Assembly (NCBI GenBank): GCA_963675235.2
Contig: CAXXFU010000004.1
Span: forward strand, 186,001 to 250,000
DNA from: JAHJQZ01 sp963675235
Lineage (GTDB): Bacteria > Pseudomonadota > Alphaproteobacteria > Rhizobiales > Devosiaceae
DNA: 64,000 nucleotides
Direction of reading: 5' to 3'
Shown here: positions 34,385 through 43,359 of the stretch, one piece after another
Layout of the letters: each line of letters begins with the position of its first letter
Numbering within the stretch: position 1 is the stretch's first letter
Program-made: the position numbers and the translations under genes
The notes under the pieces: generated by a model
What the model saw: the letters and a program-made list of their open reading frames with translations, nothing else
Told to the model about the DNA's origin: nothing
Databases searched by the model: none

Positions 34385-35356
34385 ATGGCAGATTCCACAC
34401 TCCCAAACATGATCGAGGCGCGCGGCCTCAAGCGCACCTACAAAACGCGCGGCAAGTCCATCGAGGCGGTCAAGGGCATCGACCTGACCGTCCGCGCCGG
34501 CGAGATCGTCGGCTTTCTCGGCCCAAATGGCGCCGGCAAGACGACAACGCTGAAAATGCTGTCCACGCTCCTGGAGCCGACAGGCGGCGAGGCCACGGTC
34601 GCCGGCTGCGATCTGAGGCGCGACTCGCGCGGCGTCCGTCGTCGCATCGGCTATGTCGCCCAGGGTGGTACCACCGCCGGCATCGCCCGCGCCGGTCTCG
34701 AAATCACCTCGCAGGCAGAGCTGTTCGGCATATCGCCCAAGGAAGCAAAAAAGCGCGGAGAAACCCTGCTCGCAGCCCTCGACCTCGAAGATATCTGGGA
34801 CCGCAAATGCGAGTCGCTTTCCGGCGGCCAGCGACGGCGGCTCGATATCGTCATGGGGCTGATCCATCAGCCGCAACTGGTTTTCCTCGACGAGCCCTCG
34901 ACCGGGCTCGACCCGCAATCGCGCGCCAATCTGTGGCACCACATCCGTCGGCTGCGCGACGAGTTCGGAACCACGGTGTTTCTCACCACCCACTACATGG
35001 ACGAAGCAGATTCGCTCTCGGATCGACTGCTGATCATCGATCACGGCACCATTGTCGGTGAAGGTACCTCGGCCGAGCTCAAGGCAAGAATCTCCGGCGA
35101 CTCGCTGACTTTCACCCTGCGGGACGACGACGAGGCGGCGCGGGCCGCGGACAGCGCCAACACGCTGGACGGGGCTGCGAACATCATTGTCGAGGGCAAT
35201 GTCCTGCGTTTCCAGATCCCCAACGGCGCAACCGTGCTGCCCGGCTATCTCAAGCAGCTGACAACATACGGGGTCGAGCCCATCGGCGCCGAAATCGCCC
35301 GGCCGACGCTGGACGATGTCTTCCTCACCCTCACCGGCCGCACCTTGCGCGACTAA
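34385..35356 (+). CDS. ABC exporter ATP-binding protein (DrrA-like)
   Basis: 323 residues. Walker A GPNGAGKTT (near residue 49), Q-loop region YVAQGGTT, signature LSGGQRRRLDIVMGL, Walker B LVFLDEPSTGLDPQSR and the switch histidine region VFLTTHYMDEAD. A C-terminal domain after residue 230 matches the DrrA/multidrug ABC-2 subfamily. ATG 34385; ATG 34409 also possible. With the following permease gene it forms a likely homodimeric exporter for drugs or lipids; substrate unknown. Confidence 0.95.
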   Translation: MADSTLPNMIEARGLKRTYKTRGKSIEAVKGIDLTVRAGEIVGFLGPNGAGKTTTLKMLSTLLEPTGGEATVAGCDLRRDSRGVRRRIGYVAQGGTTAGIARAGLEITSQAELFGISPKEAKKRGETLLAALDLEDIWDRKCESLSGGQRRRLDIVMGLIHQPQLVFLDEPSTGLDPQSRANLWHHIRRLRDEFGTTVFLTTHYMDEADSLSDRLLIIDHGTIVGEGTSAELKARISGDSLTFTLRDDDEAARAADSANTLDGAANIIVEGNVLRFQIPNGATVLPGYLKQLTTYGVEPIGAEIARPTLDDVFLTLTGRTLRD

Positions 35357-35427
35357 GCGCGCTCTCACAGGCAATCCGAACCAGCTCGTCGGCTCGATGC
35401 CACGACCACCAACGAAAGGCTCGCCAA

Positions 35428-36189
35428 ATGACGTTCTTCCGCGACTCCTGGATCGTGTTCAAGCGCGCCATGATCATCTCGTCGCAAAACCCGCTGTGGA
35501 TCGTCATCGGCCTGTTGCAGCCGCTGCTCTACCTGACGCTGTTCGGGCCGCTGCTGACACGCATGGCGGGCATGCCGGGCTTTCCACCGGGCAATGCCTG
35601 GTTGGTGTTCGTACCCGGCCTTCTGGTGCAGCTCGGCATTTTCGGTGGCGCATTTGTCGGCTTCTCGATCATCTACGAGTGGCGCTCGGGCGTCATCGAC
35701 CGACAAATGGTCTCCCCGGCGAGCCGCACGGCGCTCATCGTCGGGCGGGTCATGCGCGACGTCGTGGTGCTCTTCGTCCAGGGGTGTCTGTTGAGCGGCG
35801 CGGCCTTCCTGTTCGGACTGGATGTGCCGCTGCACGCCCTCGCCCTCGGTCTCGTGCTGATGGTGCTGCTCGGCGCCTCGTTCTCGGCTCTCAGCTACGC
35901 TGCCGGCCTGGCACTCAAGTCCGAGGACAGTTTCGCCCCGATCGTCAATACATTCGCCCTGCCGATCCTGCTGCTTTCCGGCATCCTGCTGCCGATGAGC
36001 CTGGCGCCGCAATGGCTGCAGATCGTCTCCGACATCAACCCGTTCAAGCACATGGTCACGGCACTGCGCGAGGTCTTCCGCGGCGACATCTTCACCCTTA
36101 CGGTTGCGCTCGGCTTCGGGCTCGCCATTGGTCTGCTCGCTTTTTCCGCCTGGATCGGCACACGCGTTTTCGAGCGGCAGACGAAGTAG
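35428..36189 (+). CDS. ABC-2 type permease (DrrB-like)
   Basis: 253 residues with six membrane helices and the ABC-2 signature in the last third (LLSGILLPMSLAPQWLQIVSDINPFKHMVTALREVF). Start MTFFRDSWIVFKRAMI at ATG 35428 with GAAAGG upstream; 71 nt after the ATPase gene. It pairs with the DrrA-like ATPase and is likely regulated by the divergent MarR protein. Confidence 0.94.
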   Translation: MTFFRDSWIVFKRAMIISSQNPLWIVIGLLQPLLYLTLFGPLLTRMAGMPGFPPGNAWLVFVPGLLVQLGIFGGAFVGFSIIYEWRSGVIDRQMVSPASRTALIVGRVMRDVVVLFVQGCLLSGAAFLFGLDVPLHALALGLVLMVLLGASFSALSYAAGLALKSEDSFAPIVNTFALPILLLSGILLPMSLAPQWLQIVSDINPFKHMVTALREVFRGDIFTLTVALGFGLAIGLLAFSAWIGTRVFERQTK

Positions 36190-36626
36190 CTGGGCTTTGG
36201 CCTCCAACGAGATGCCGGCCGAGGCGACGCCCATCTGCTCGAAGACCCAGCTTTCATCATGTGCTAGAGCATTGTCGGCACGGTTGCAGCGTTTGGCAGC
36301 GGTGTCACCAGCCTTGTATCGGTGATCGCGGTTTCGGCATGCCGAGTTTGCCGGACGAGGCGAACGGCTTTGCCCAATACGCCGTAGCGCTGGCCGACCA
36401 ACCGGTACACATCACCGAAACGATCGACGAGGTCTCTGCCGATTCCGGCTGTTCCGCCGCACACGGTCGGCGGACTGGCCCTTTCCGGCCGGCCGGCATC
36501 GCGCTATCGTAGCAGCAAGGACACTTCGAACAGCGCCTGACGAAAGTCGACAAAAGGCGCTTGGCCCGTCGCACACTCCCGCTTCGGGAGCGGGCGGCGG
36601 GCTTTTGCATCCCGGGAGTGTCCGGA
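36190..36626. other. 437-bp region without a recognisable gene
   Basis: Short open frames occur on both strands, none with a recognised domain, start signal or good conservation clue. Near the end a GC-rich hairpin (36563-36606; outer arms GCCCGTCGC / GCGGCGGGC, inner CTCCCG-ctt-CGGGAG) precedes TTTT on the plus strand and could end the ABC transporter transcript. The rest may be decayed coding sequence. Confidence 0.5.
36563..36610 (+). terminator. Probable terminator between the ABC permease and gshA genes
   Basis: Two-layer GC-rich hairpin followed by CTTTTGC on the plus strand; it lies just beyond the gshA stop (36627) of the opposite strand. Confidence 0.55.
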
Positions 36627-38003
36627 TCAGTACGCCGCGTCGGTGAACACGCGCGTGATGTCGCCGGACCAGGCGCCGTGATAGAGATCGAGCAGGCGCT
36701 GCGCCCGCGGCTTGCACAGAGACAGGGTGTTCTCGATCGGACTGAGATAGACCGTCTCGTCCGCGCCTTCCCAATTCAGTTTCTTGCGCGCCTTGAGGCC
36801 GGCGCGGGCGATATCCACCGCCTGCCGTGCCACTTCGGCCAGCTGTCCGTTGCGGAACGGCGCGCGCAGGCCGAGCTTGGGCACGCCGTCACGCAGGACC
36901 TGGCGCTCTTCCGCGGTCCAGTCCTTGACGATGTCCCAGGCGGCATCGAGTGCACTCTGGTCGTAGAGCAGGCCAGCCCAGAAGGCCGGCATGGCGCAGA
37001 TGTCCTGCCACGGCCCGCCATCGGCGCCGCGCATCTCAAGGAAGGACTTGAGCCTGACTTCCGGGAAAATCGTCGACAGATGATCCTCCCAGTCGGCCTT
37101 GGTCGGCTTCTCGCCGGGCACCTGCGGCAGCTTGCCCTCAAGGAAGGCGCGGAAACTCTCGCCCGCGGTGTTGATATACTTGCCGTTGCGGCGGACGAAA
37201 TACATCGGCACGTCGAGTGCATAATCGACATAGCGCTCGAAGCTCATGCCGTCCTCGAATGCGAAGGGCAGCATGCCGGTGCGGTCGGGATCGGTGTTGC
37301 GCCAGATTTCCGAGCGGAAGGACAGATAGCCATTGGGCTTGCCGTCGGTGAAGGGCGAGTTGGCGAACAGCGCCGTCGCCACCGGCTGCAGGGCCAGGCT
37401 GACCCTCAGCTTTTTCACCATGTCGGTTTCCGATCCGAAATCGAGATTGGCCTGCACTGTCGCCGAGCGGAACATCATCGAGGTGCCAAGCGTGCCCTTC
37501 TTTTCCATGTAGGGCTTCATGATGGCGTAGCGCGATTTCGGCATCTGCGGCATGTCGGCAACGCTCCAGGTCGGCGCCACGCCGAGCCCGAGGAAAGCGA
37601 TGCGCATCGGATCGGCAATGCGCCGCAGGATCTTGAGGTGGTTGTTGATCTCCTGGCAGGTCTCGTGGATCGTATCGACCGGAGCGCCACTCAGTTCCAG
37701 TTGCCCGCCCGGCTCGAGCGAAACCGCCGCGCCGGATTCCGAGCATTTGAGCCCGATCAGGTTGCCGTCGTCATGGATCGGCTTCCAGTCCTCGGCAAAG
37801 ATGATGCCCTGCAGGATCGCCTTGATGCTGCGCTCGCCGTCATAGGGCACCGGCCGGTTCTCGACGCGGAAGAACGGGAATTTCTCGTGCTCGGTGCCGA
37901 TGCGCCAATCCGCTTTCGGCTTGGCCCCCTTCGCCAGCGCTTCGATCAGGTCTGCGCGCGATTCGATCGGCGGCGAAACGCCATCGTCTGTTGCCATGGA
38001 CAT
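36627..38003 (-). CDS. gshA: Glutamate-cysteine ligase
   Basis: 458 residues of the plant/alphaproteobacterial GCL type (GCS2). Motifs: WRIGTEHEKFPF, SLEPGGQLELSGAP, the MPKSRYAIMKPYMEKKGTLGTSMMFRSATVQANLDFGSE block, and LSFRSEIWRNTDPDRTGMLPFAFEDGMSFERYVDYALDVPMYF. It makes gamma-glutamylcysteine, first step of glutathione synthesis. ATG 38003 follows AAAGGAG; a longer in-frame start at 38114 adds a basic extension not seen in the family. It lies 97 nt downstream of rsmE on the same strand. Confidence 0.97.
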   Translation of the reverse strand: MSMATDDGVSPPIESRADLIEALAKGAKPKADWRIGTEHEKFPFFRVENRPVPYDGERSIKAILQGIIFAEDWKPIHDDGNLIGLKCSESGAAVSLEPGGQLELSGAPVDTIHETCQEINNHLKILRRIADPMRIAFLGLGVAPTWSVADMPQMPKSRYAIMKPYMEKKGTLGTSMMFRSATVQANLDFGSETDMVKKLRVSLALQPVATALFANSPFTDGKPNGYLSFRSEIWRNTDPDRTGMLPFAFEDGMSFERYVDYALDVPMYFVRRNGKYINTAGESFRAFLEGKLPQVPGEKPTKADWEDHLSTIFPEVRLKSFLEMRGADGGPWQDICAMPAFWAGLLYDQSALDAAWDIVKDWTAEERQVLRDGVPKLGLRAPFRNGQLAEVARQAVDIARAGLKARKKLNWEGADETVYLSPIENTLSLCKPRAQRLLDLYHGAWSGDITRVFTDAAY

Positions 38004-38100
38004 GGATGGGGGGCTCCTTTGGTCGGCGCGCCGACAACGGGATATCGGGGGCGTTGGGCGCGGGGCGAACATAACGCCGACACAGCCGAAAGCAATGGCT

Positions 38101-38850
38101 TTATCGCCAATCACCGATAATGGATTGCATCACGGCCAGCGCGGCGACCGCTGCAGTGTCGGCGCGAAGGATTCTCGGCCCAAGCGAGACCGGCAGGACA
38201 AAGTCCTGGGCCACGAGCAGCGACCGCTCTCCCTCGTCGAACCCGCCTTCCGGGCCGATCAGCAAGCCGATGCGTTTCCCCTGCAAGTCTCGCAAGGCAT
38301 CGAGCGGACTGCCCGACGGCGCCGATTCGTCGGCCAAGACCAGCATGCGGTCGCCTTCGGTCTCGGCCCAGTTGCCGATGAGCTTTTCAAGCCCGATCTC
38401 GTCGCGCACCTCGGGCAAGGTCAAAACTTCGCACTGCTCCGCTGCCTCGAGCACATTGGCCCGCATGCGCTCGATCTTGATCCTGCTGACCTGGGTACGA
38501 TGGGTGATGACAGGCTGCAGGATGCCTGCCCCCATTTCGGTGGCCTTTTGTACCATATAGTCGAGCCGGGCCGATTTGAGCGGCGCGAAGCCATACCAGA
38601 GATCGGACGGCGGGGTCTGTGCGGCGATCCGTTCCACCGGCACCAGCGTCGCCGCCTTGCGGCTCGCTTCGATGATGTCGCACAACCAGGCGCCATCGCT
38701 GCCGTTGAACGCCACCAGCCTGTCGCCCGCTCCGCGCCGCAATACCGAGACCAGATAGGTCACCTGGTCCTTGCCGAGCGCCAGCGCCGCCCCCTCGGCA
38801 AGGGGCATCTCGACAAAAAGGCGCGGCAGGGTTGCGTGGGAACGCGGCAT
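38101..38850 (-). CDS. rsmE: 16S rRNA (uracil-1498-N3)-methyltransferase
   Basis: 249 residues. N-terminal PUA-like domain, then a SPOUT knot with LLIGPEGGFDEGE and LGPRILRADTAAVAALAVMQ at the C-terminus, the signature of RsmE. It methylates U1498 in the decoding region. Divergent from ubiA; rsmE next to gshA is a known Hyphomicrobiales order. Confidence 0.96.
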   Translation of the reverse strand: MPRSHATLPRLFVEMPLAEGAALALGKDQVTYLVSVLRRGAGDRLVAFNGSDGAWLCDIIEASRKAATLVPVERIAAQTPPSDLWYGFAPLKSARLDYMVQKATEMGAGILQPVITHRTQVSRIKIERMRANVLEAAEQCEVLTLPEVRDEIGLEKLIGNWAETEGDRMLVLADESAPSGSPLDALRDLQGKRIGLLIGPEGGFDEGERSLLVAQDFVLPVSLGPRILRADTAAVAALAVMQSIIGDWR

Positions 38851-38912
38851 GGTTTGTTGACTTCACTCGGGTGCTGAATAGTGTCACCCGCATAAACCAA
38901 GGACGGGACGTG

Positions 38913-39848
38913 ATGCAAACGGAACGCAGGACCAGCAAGCGTATTGCCGATGCCAGCAAGGGCAATTGGGTCGACCGTTTCGCACCGGAAGCGCTCAAGC
39001 CCTATTTCAAGCTCTCGCGCTTCGACAGGCCGCTGCCGGCGGGACTGTTGTTCTGGCCCTGCGCCATGTCGCTTGGCCTAGCCGCCGTGGCGCGGCCGAT
39101 GGTGGCCTATAATTACTGGTCCCTGGTCCTGTTCCTGATCGGCGCCATCATCATGCGCGGCGCCGGCACGACCTTCAACGACATCGTCGACCGCGACATC
39201 GACGACAAGGTCGCCCGCACCCGCCTCAGGCCGCTGGCAAGCGGCCAGGTGAGCATCAGACAGGCCTGGGCATGGCTGATCCTGCAGTCGCTGATCGGCT
39301 TCGTCATCCTCATCCAGTTCAACCTGTTCACGATTTGGCTGGGCGTCGCCTCGCTGGCGCTTGTCGCCATCTATCCGTTCATGAAACGCATCACCTGGTG
39401 GCCGCAGTTCTTCCTCGGCCTCGCCTTCTCCTATGGCGCGCTGATCGGCTGGGCCTCGGAGTTCGGCGCCCTGCACCTGCCGGCCTACCTGCTTTATGCC
39501 GGCGCGATCATTTGGACCATCGGCTATGACACCATCTACGCCCTGCAGGATGTCGAGGACGATGCCCTGATCGGGGTCAAATCGACCGCGCGCCTGTTCG
39601 GCGACAAGGCGCGCATCATGGTGGCACTGTTCTACACCGCCGCCTTCGCTCTCTGGTTGTGGGCCGGCTACGCCGCGCAGGGCTGGATCGTCTTCTTTGT
39701 CGCCGCCATCCCCGCAGCGCTGATCCTTGCCTGGCAGGTGATCACGCTCGACCCCAAGAACGGAGCGAACTGCCTGACGCGCTTCAAGGCCAACAATTGG
39801 GTAGGTCTGGCCTTCACGCTGGCGCTGATCGTTCAGGCGCAGTTCTGA
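38913..39848 (+). CDS. ubiA: 4-hydroxybenzoate polyprenyltransferase
   Basis: 311 residues, about nine membrane helices. First Asp motif AGTTFNDIVDRDIDDKVARTRLRPLASG (N-D-x2-D-R-D-x-D) and second motif GYDTIYALQDVEDDALIGVKSTA (D-x3-D...D). It prenylates 4-hydroxybenzoate in ubiquinone synthesis. Start ATG 38913 (MQTERRTSKR) with GGACGGGACG upstream. Confidence 0.97.
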   Translation: MQTERRTSKRIADASKGNWVDRFAPEALKPYFKLSRFDRPLPAGLLFWPCAMSLGLAAVARPMVAYNYWSLVLFLIGAIIMRGAGTTFNDIVDRDIDDKVARTRLRPLASGQVSIRQAWAWLILQSLIGFVILIQFNLFTIWLGVASLALVAIYPFMKRITWWPQFFLGLAFSYGALIGWASEFGALHLPAYLLYAGAIIWTIGYDTIYALQDVEDDALIGVKSTARLFGDKARIMVALFYTAAFALWLWAGYAAQGWIVFFVAAIPAALILAWQVITLDPKNGANCLTRFKANNWVGLAFTLALIVQAQF

Positions 39849-39913
39849 GATGGGAGCAAGCCGGCAAGCACTTTCCGCGCCAAAAGGCTTCCAACATTCG
39901 CCTCACCCGCTTT

Positions 39914-40020
39914 CGTCATTCCCGACCTGATCGGGAATCCAGTGCGAAGCGTCTTCCGAGCGCCAGACTCCCTAGGCGCACAGGACTGCGCGCCGCTGGA
40001 TTCCCGCTTTCGCGGGAATG
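39914..40020. repeat. REP/BIME-like palindromic repeat
   Basis: Starts CGTCATTCCCGacctgatCGGGAATCCAG (39914-39942) and ends CTGGATTCCCGctttcgCGGGAATG (39996-40020). Each end is itself a hairpin, and the two ends are inverted copies of each other. The CGTCATTCCCG...CGGGAATCCAG motif is a dispersed intergenic palindrome in many Proteobacteria. Confidence 0.75.
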
Positions 40021-40298
40021 GCCAAAGTGCCATTTGCTGCCGCCGGTGCCCCACGGCCAAAATCCTCAGGGGCAAAAGGCGAGAGCGGGCCTTGCACGGA
40101 AGCACAGATGGCGGCATTGCGCCCGCAGCTGTCAAATAAGTATGGCATCAGGGCCGGCGACTTATCCCTGTCGGCAGCTAAAAGCCGTCAGTCCCCATCG
40201 GGCCCATAATCAGGTATTCGATACCAGCGCAGTGAATACCCTGAAGGCTGCATTTTCAAACCGTGCCGAAGGCCCGCCGCTTCTTCCCACCCCCCAAC

Positions 40299-40330
40299 CA
40301 AAACGGCCCGGGGCAAACCGGACCGTTTTG
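40299..40330 (-). terminator. Bidirectional terminator between ubiA and DUF6101
   Basis: CAAAACGG-c-CCGG ... CCGG-a-CCGTTTTG: an A-T closed hairpin that can act on both strands, 41 bp after the DUF6101 stop. Confidence 0.65.
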
Positions 40331-40370
40331 TGGAGGTCGTCGAGACCTGCGCTTTCGCGCGGAATGAGTG

Positions 40371-40886
40371 TCAGGCGCTTTCGGGCGCGCCCATCTTGCG
40401 GCGGTTGAGGAAACGCGGACGACGTTTGGCGTCTGCGGCCAGACGCCGGCGTTCGCTGTCGTCGCCGACGATGACGCCGGAAACACGCTGCGAATAGGGC
40501 ATCAAGGCGCCGTCACCGGAACGGATGAACAGCGGCAGCCTGAGCTTGCGGCCCCAGTTCTGCCACTCGGCAACCACGTTGGCGTTGCCGGTTTCCTCGA
40601 ACACCTTGTAGTTCAGCGTCTCGTCGGAATGGACGAGCTCGATGGCGCTCGTCAGAACGCCTTCCTCGCTGATCGCGGTGGAAACGGCGACGCCGAAAAA
40701 CTCGTCCACCGGCACCTTGATCTTGACCATGACGCCGCTTTCCGGAAGCCGTTTGCGCACCGTAACGGTGCGCACCGACTTGACGGTGCCATTGTCATTG
40801 GACGCCTCGGCGCAGCGGTCCGCGGCGCGCGCATCGCCGAAAAGACGAACAACGTTCGATCCCTCGATCCTTGCGCCATTATTCAT
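40371..40886 (-). CDS. DUF6101 family protein
   Basis: 171 residues. The core resembles the Hyphomicrobiales DUF6101 family: VRTVTVRKRLPESGVMVKIKVPVDEFFGVAVS, then LVHSDETLNYKVFEE...NVVAEWQNWGRKLRLPLFIRSGDGAL, and an Arg-rich C-terminus ending RPRFLNRRKMG. Function unknown. It has its own terminator. The N-terminal 40 residues look poorly conserved. Confidence 0.75.
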   Translation of the reverse strand: MNNGARIEGSNVVRLFGDARAADRCAEASNDNGTVKSVRTVTVRKRLPESGVMVKIKVPVDEFFGVAVSTAISEEGVLTSAIELVHSDETLNYKVFEETGNANVVAEWQNWGRKLRLPLFIRSGDGALMPYSQRVSGVIVGDDSERRRLAADAKRRPRFLNRRKMGAPESA

Positions 40887-41107
40887 ATTGCCAACCTTCC
40901 TGATAACTTCCGAGAGCCTTATGTGGTCACGCTCCCTTTGGCCGGAAGATAGCGCGGTCTGGCTGCATGCCGCTTAAGAAGTTCGGTTAAGTTTTTGTTG
41001 TTTTCAAAAGGGTTAGCGGGAAGTGACTCCGGGTGCGAATCCTATAGCGGTTGCATGGCAACCCGGGCTCGCATAACAAGGCGGGCAACAGGGCCGACAA
41101 GGCAAAG

Positions 41108-41956
41108 ATGAGCGTTTACACGCAGACCGACATTGCCGATGATCTTGAACTGCTGCGCTCGAATGCCGTGGCTGCGGGCATCCTCGCGCTCGGTCGCTTT
41201 CGCCAGCCGATCAAGACCTGGTCCAAGGACAATGCCTCGCCGGTTTCCGAAGCCGACATCATCGTCGACCAGTTCCTCAGGTCATCGCTGATCGGGGCGC
41301 GACCGGACTATGGCTGGCTCAGCGAAGAAAGCATCGATGATCCAGCAAGACTCGACAGGAAAAGGGTTTTTGTCGTCGACCCCATCGACGGCACACGGGC
41401 GTTTCTTCGTGGCGAGGATTGCTGGACCGTTTCTGTCGCCGTGGTCGAGAACGGCGTCCCGATTGCCGGCGTCGTTTACGCCCCCGCGCGCGACGAGCTC
41501 TATGAAGCAGCGCGCGATCTCGGGGCAAAGCTGAACGGCGTGGCGCTTCTCAATCCCGTGCCTGCGGCAGAAGTCACCGTCATCCCGGCGCCAGGTGCCA
41601 TACACCGCGAACTCGAGGGCGCCGGCTTCGAGTACGAGCACGGCCCTGCCCTGCCCTCGCTCGCCTACAGGCTGGTGCAGGCGGCCACCGGACGGTTCAA
41701 CGCCGTGGCCGCACGGCGCGGCGCCCAGGACTGGGATATCGCCGGCGCGGCGGTGATCCTTTCCGAATGCGGGGTCGGGTTCGAGGACGTTTGCGCCGGG
41801 CCCATCGTTTTCAACAAACCTGATACGCGGCACGCCGCCCTTGCCGCCATTGCCGATGCAACGCTAAAAGCACCGCTGCACGACGCCTTGCGTCGCGTCT
41901 ATGGTTGTCCGTCCATCGAGGCGGGCGTCGAAACTCCCATGAGGCAGGGCCTATGA
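41108..41956 (+). CDS. 3'(2'),5'-bisphosphate nucleotidase CysQ-like (inositol monophosphatase family)
   Basis: 282 residues. Metal-binding motifs of the IMPase superfamily: SEES near residue 75, VDPIDGTRAFLRGEDCWTVSVA (D-P-I-D-G-T) and the C-terminal GAQDWDIAGAAVILSECG (W-D-x-A-G-A). Hydrolysis of 3'-phosphoadenosine 5'-phosphate is the family default for the CysQ group, but inositol phosphates cannot be excluded. ATG 41108. Its stop overlaps the DUF4170 start (ATGA), and the cysQ-DUF4170 pair is common in this order. Confidence 0.88.
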   Translation: MSVYTQTDIADDLELLRSNAVAAGILALGRFRQPIKTWSKDNASPVSEADIIVDQFLRSSLIGARPDYGWLSEESIDDPARLDRKRVFVVDPIDGTRAFLRGEDCWTVSVAVVENGVPIAGVVYAPARDELYEAARDLGAKLNGVALLNPVPAAEVTVIPAPGAIHRELEGAGFEYEHGPALPSLAYRLVQAATGRFNAVAARRGAQDWDIAGAAVILSECGVGFEDVCAGPIVFNKPDTRHAALAAIADATLKAPLHDALRRVYGCPSIEAGVETPMRQGL

Positions 41957-42192
41957 GCGAACAACCGAAAAAGCAGCTTCTTCATCTCGTCTTCGGCGGC
42001 GAACTCGACCGGCTGGACGACATCCATTTCAAGGATCTCGACCTGCTCGACGTTGTCGGCATCTTTCCCGATTACGCCAGTGCCTATGCCGCCTGGAAGG
42101 CCAAGGCGCACATGACTGTCGACGATGCGCACAAGCGCTATTTCATCGTCCACATGCACAAGCTGCTCGACCCCGACCACGACAACAAGTAG
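41953..42192 (+). CDS. DUF4170 family protein
   Basis: 79 residues: LLHLVFGGELDRLDDIHFKDLDLLDVVGIFPDYASAYAAWKAKAHMTVDDAHKRYFIVHMHKLLDP matches the DUF4170 family from end to end. Function unknown. Translationally coupled to the cysQ-like gene by a 4-nt overlap. Confidence 0.9.
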   Translation: MSEQPKKQLLHLVFGGELDRLDDIHFKDLDLLDVVGIFPDYASAYAAWKAKAHMTVDDAHKRYFIVHMHKLLDPDHDNK

Positions 42193-42201
42193 GCGGCGTC
42201 C

Positions 42202-43359
42202 TCAGGCCTGGCTGCGCAATTCCGCCAGCACCGCCGCGATCGTTCCCGGTCCGCCGAGGCGCTCGCGGCCGATATCGCCGAGCCTTTGGCACAGTTCCGG
42301 ATCGGACAGCAGCCGTGCCAATTCGCCGGCAACCGCGTCGGCATCCTCCGGCATCAGGCGGCGGGCCTCGCCCATCAGCGCCTGCTCGTCGCGCATGCGC
42401 TTGGGCCGGTTGGAAGCGCGATTGAAGGTGATGACCGGTTTGCCTAAGCCCAGTGCCTGCTGCGTGCCGGTGCCGGCCTGCGACAGCACCACGTCCGATC
42501 CCTCGATGAGATTGCCGACAACGCCGCGGGCGAGATGGATTTCAAGGTCCTTGCCACGGAGCATGCCGGCATCGCTCGTCTCCTCGCCGCTGGGCGGCAC
42601 GTAGGTGAGCACGGTCTCGGCCGCCAGTGCTTTGGCATCGATACCGCCGGCCAGCGCCAGGAATACGTCCGGCATCAGATGAGTCGGCAGGCGGATCAGC
42701 GCCTCGACCTGCAGGCCGAGGCTTTCCCCGGTCCACTCGCGGCTGCCTGGCATCAGCGTCACGACATGATCGTGCCGACGCCGGCCGGCCATGTCGTAGT
42801 CTCCTCGCGGCACGGTATCCATCATGACATTGCCGGCGCTGACCGCATCGATGCCGGCCTGGCGCAGCGACGACGCAAGGATATCGTCACGATTGAAAGT
42901 CTTGGTGGCAATGCGCTTGAGCACCCATTTCTCGAGGTCGGGATAGGTGTGGGCCTGGCCGACCTTGAACACGTCGAGATAGAGATCGATGCGCAATCCG
43001 GCGATCAGGCACAGGATCGGCCCGACCATGTCGCCGACGACGATGATCTTGTCGTAGAGCCGGCGCTGCGCTCTCAGGAATCCGATGGCTGGCGGCACCG
43101 TTCCGAACATGCCAGCCTTGATGTCACGAACCACCGAACCCTTTTCGTGGCGCCAGCCTTCGCTCGGCATGCAGGCGCGCGGCCCGACGATGTCGCACAG
43201 GCCCTGATAGGCGGCACCGGGACCAACGATCGGATAGGCGCTGGCAACGAATTCGGGCGGCAATTGCCTGATGATCTCGGCGGCAACCGAATCCTCGCCA
43301 TTGCCATTGGCGATGAACAGAAGTTGCAGGCCGAGGCCGCCTTCGGGGGCGGGTTTCAT
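42202..43359 (-). CDS. LpxB-related glycosyltransferase-like protein
   Basis: 385 residues. N-terminal LQLLFIANGNGEDSVAAEIIRQL and IVGPGAAYQGLCDIVGPRACMPSEGW, then KIIVVGDMVGPILCLIAGLRIDLYLDV, and a C-terminal half with LMPGSREWTG and NLIEGSDVVLSQAGTGTQQALGLGKPVITF. This is the GT-B layout of lipid-A-disaccharide synthase relatives (TIGR03492-like), not canonical LpxB. The substrate is unknown; envelope lipid or polysaccharide is inferred. ATG 43359 overlaps the DUF2093 stop (ATGA). Confidence 0.78.
   Translation of the reverse strand: MKPAPEGGLGLQLLFIANGNGEDSVAAEIIRQLPPEFVASAYPIVGPGAAYQGLCDIVGPRACMPSEGWRHEKGSVVRDIKAGMFGTVPPAIGFLRAQRRLYDKIIVVGDMVGPILCLIAGLRIDLYLDVFKVGQAHTYPDLEKWVLKRIATKTFNRDDILASSLRQAGIDAVSAGNVMMDTVPRGDYDMAGRRRHDHVVTLMPGSREWTGESLGLQVEALIRLPTHLMPDVFLALAGGIDAKALAAETVLTYVPPSGEETSDAGMLRGKDLEIHLARGVVGNLIEGSDVVLSQAGTGTQQALGLGKPVITFNRASNRPKRMRDEQALMGEARRLMPEDADAVAGELARLLSDPELCQRLGDIGRERLGGPGTIAAVLAELRSQA

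Larger units (their letters stand above)
39849..40370. other. 522-bp intergenic region with palindromic repeat and terminator
   Basis: Between ubiA (plus) and DUF6101 (minus), convergent. It holds a REP-like palindromic repeat (39914-40020) and a bidirectional hairpin terminator (40299-40330). I see no gene. Confidence 0.7.

Noticed and set aside
36264..36464. Minus-strand frame with DRFGDVYRLVGQRYGVLGKA
   Set aside because: Looked protein-like and transposase-like at first, but no family motif could be confirmed.
36561..38120. A 519-codon open frame opposite gshA
   Set aside because: Antisense artefact without domain or proper ribosome site.
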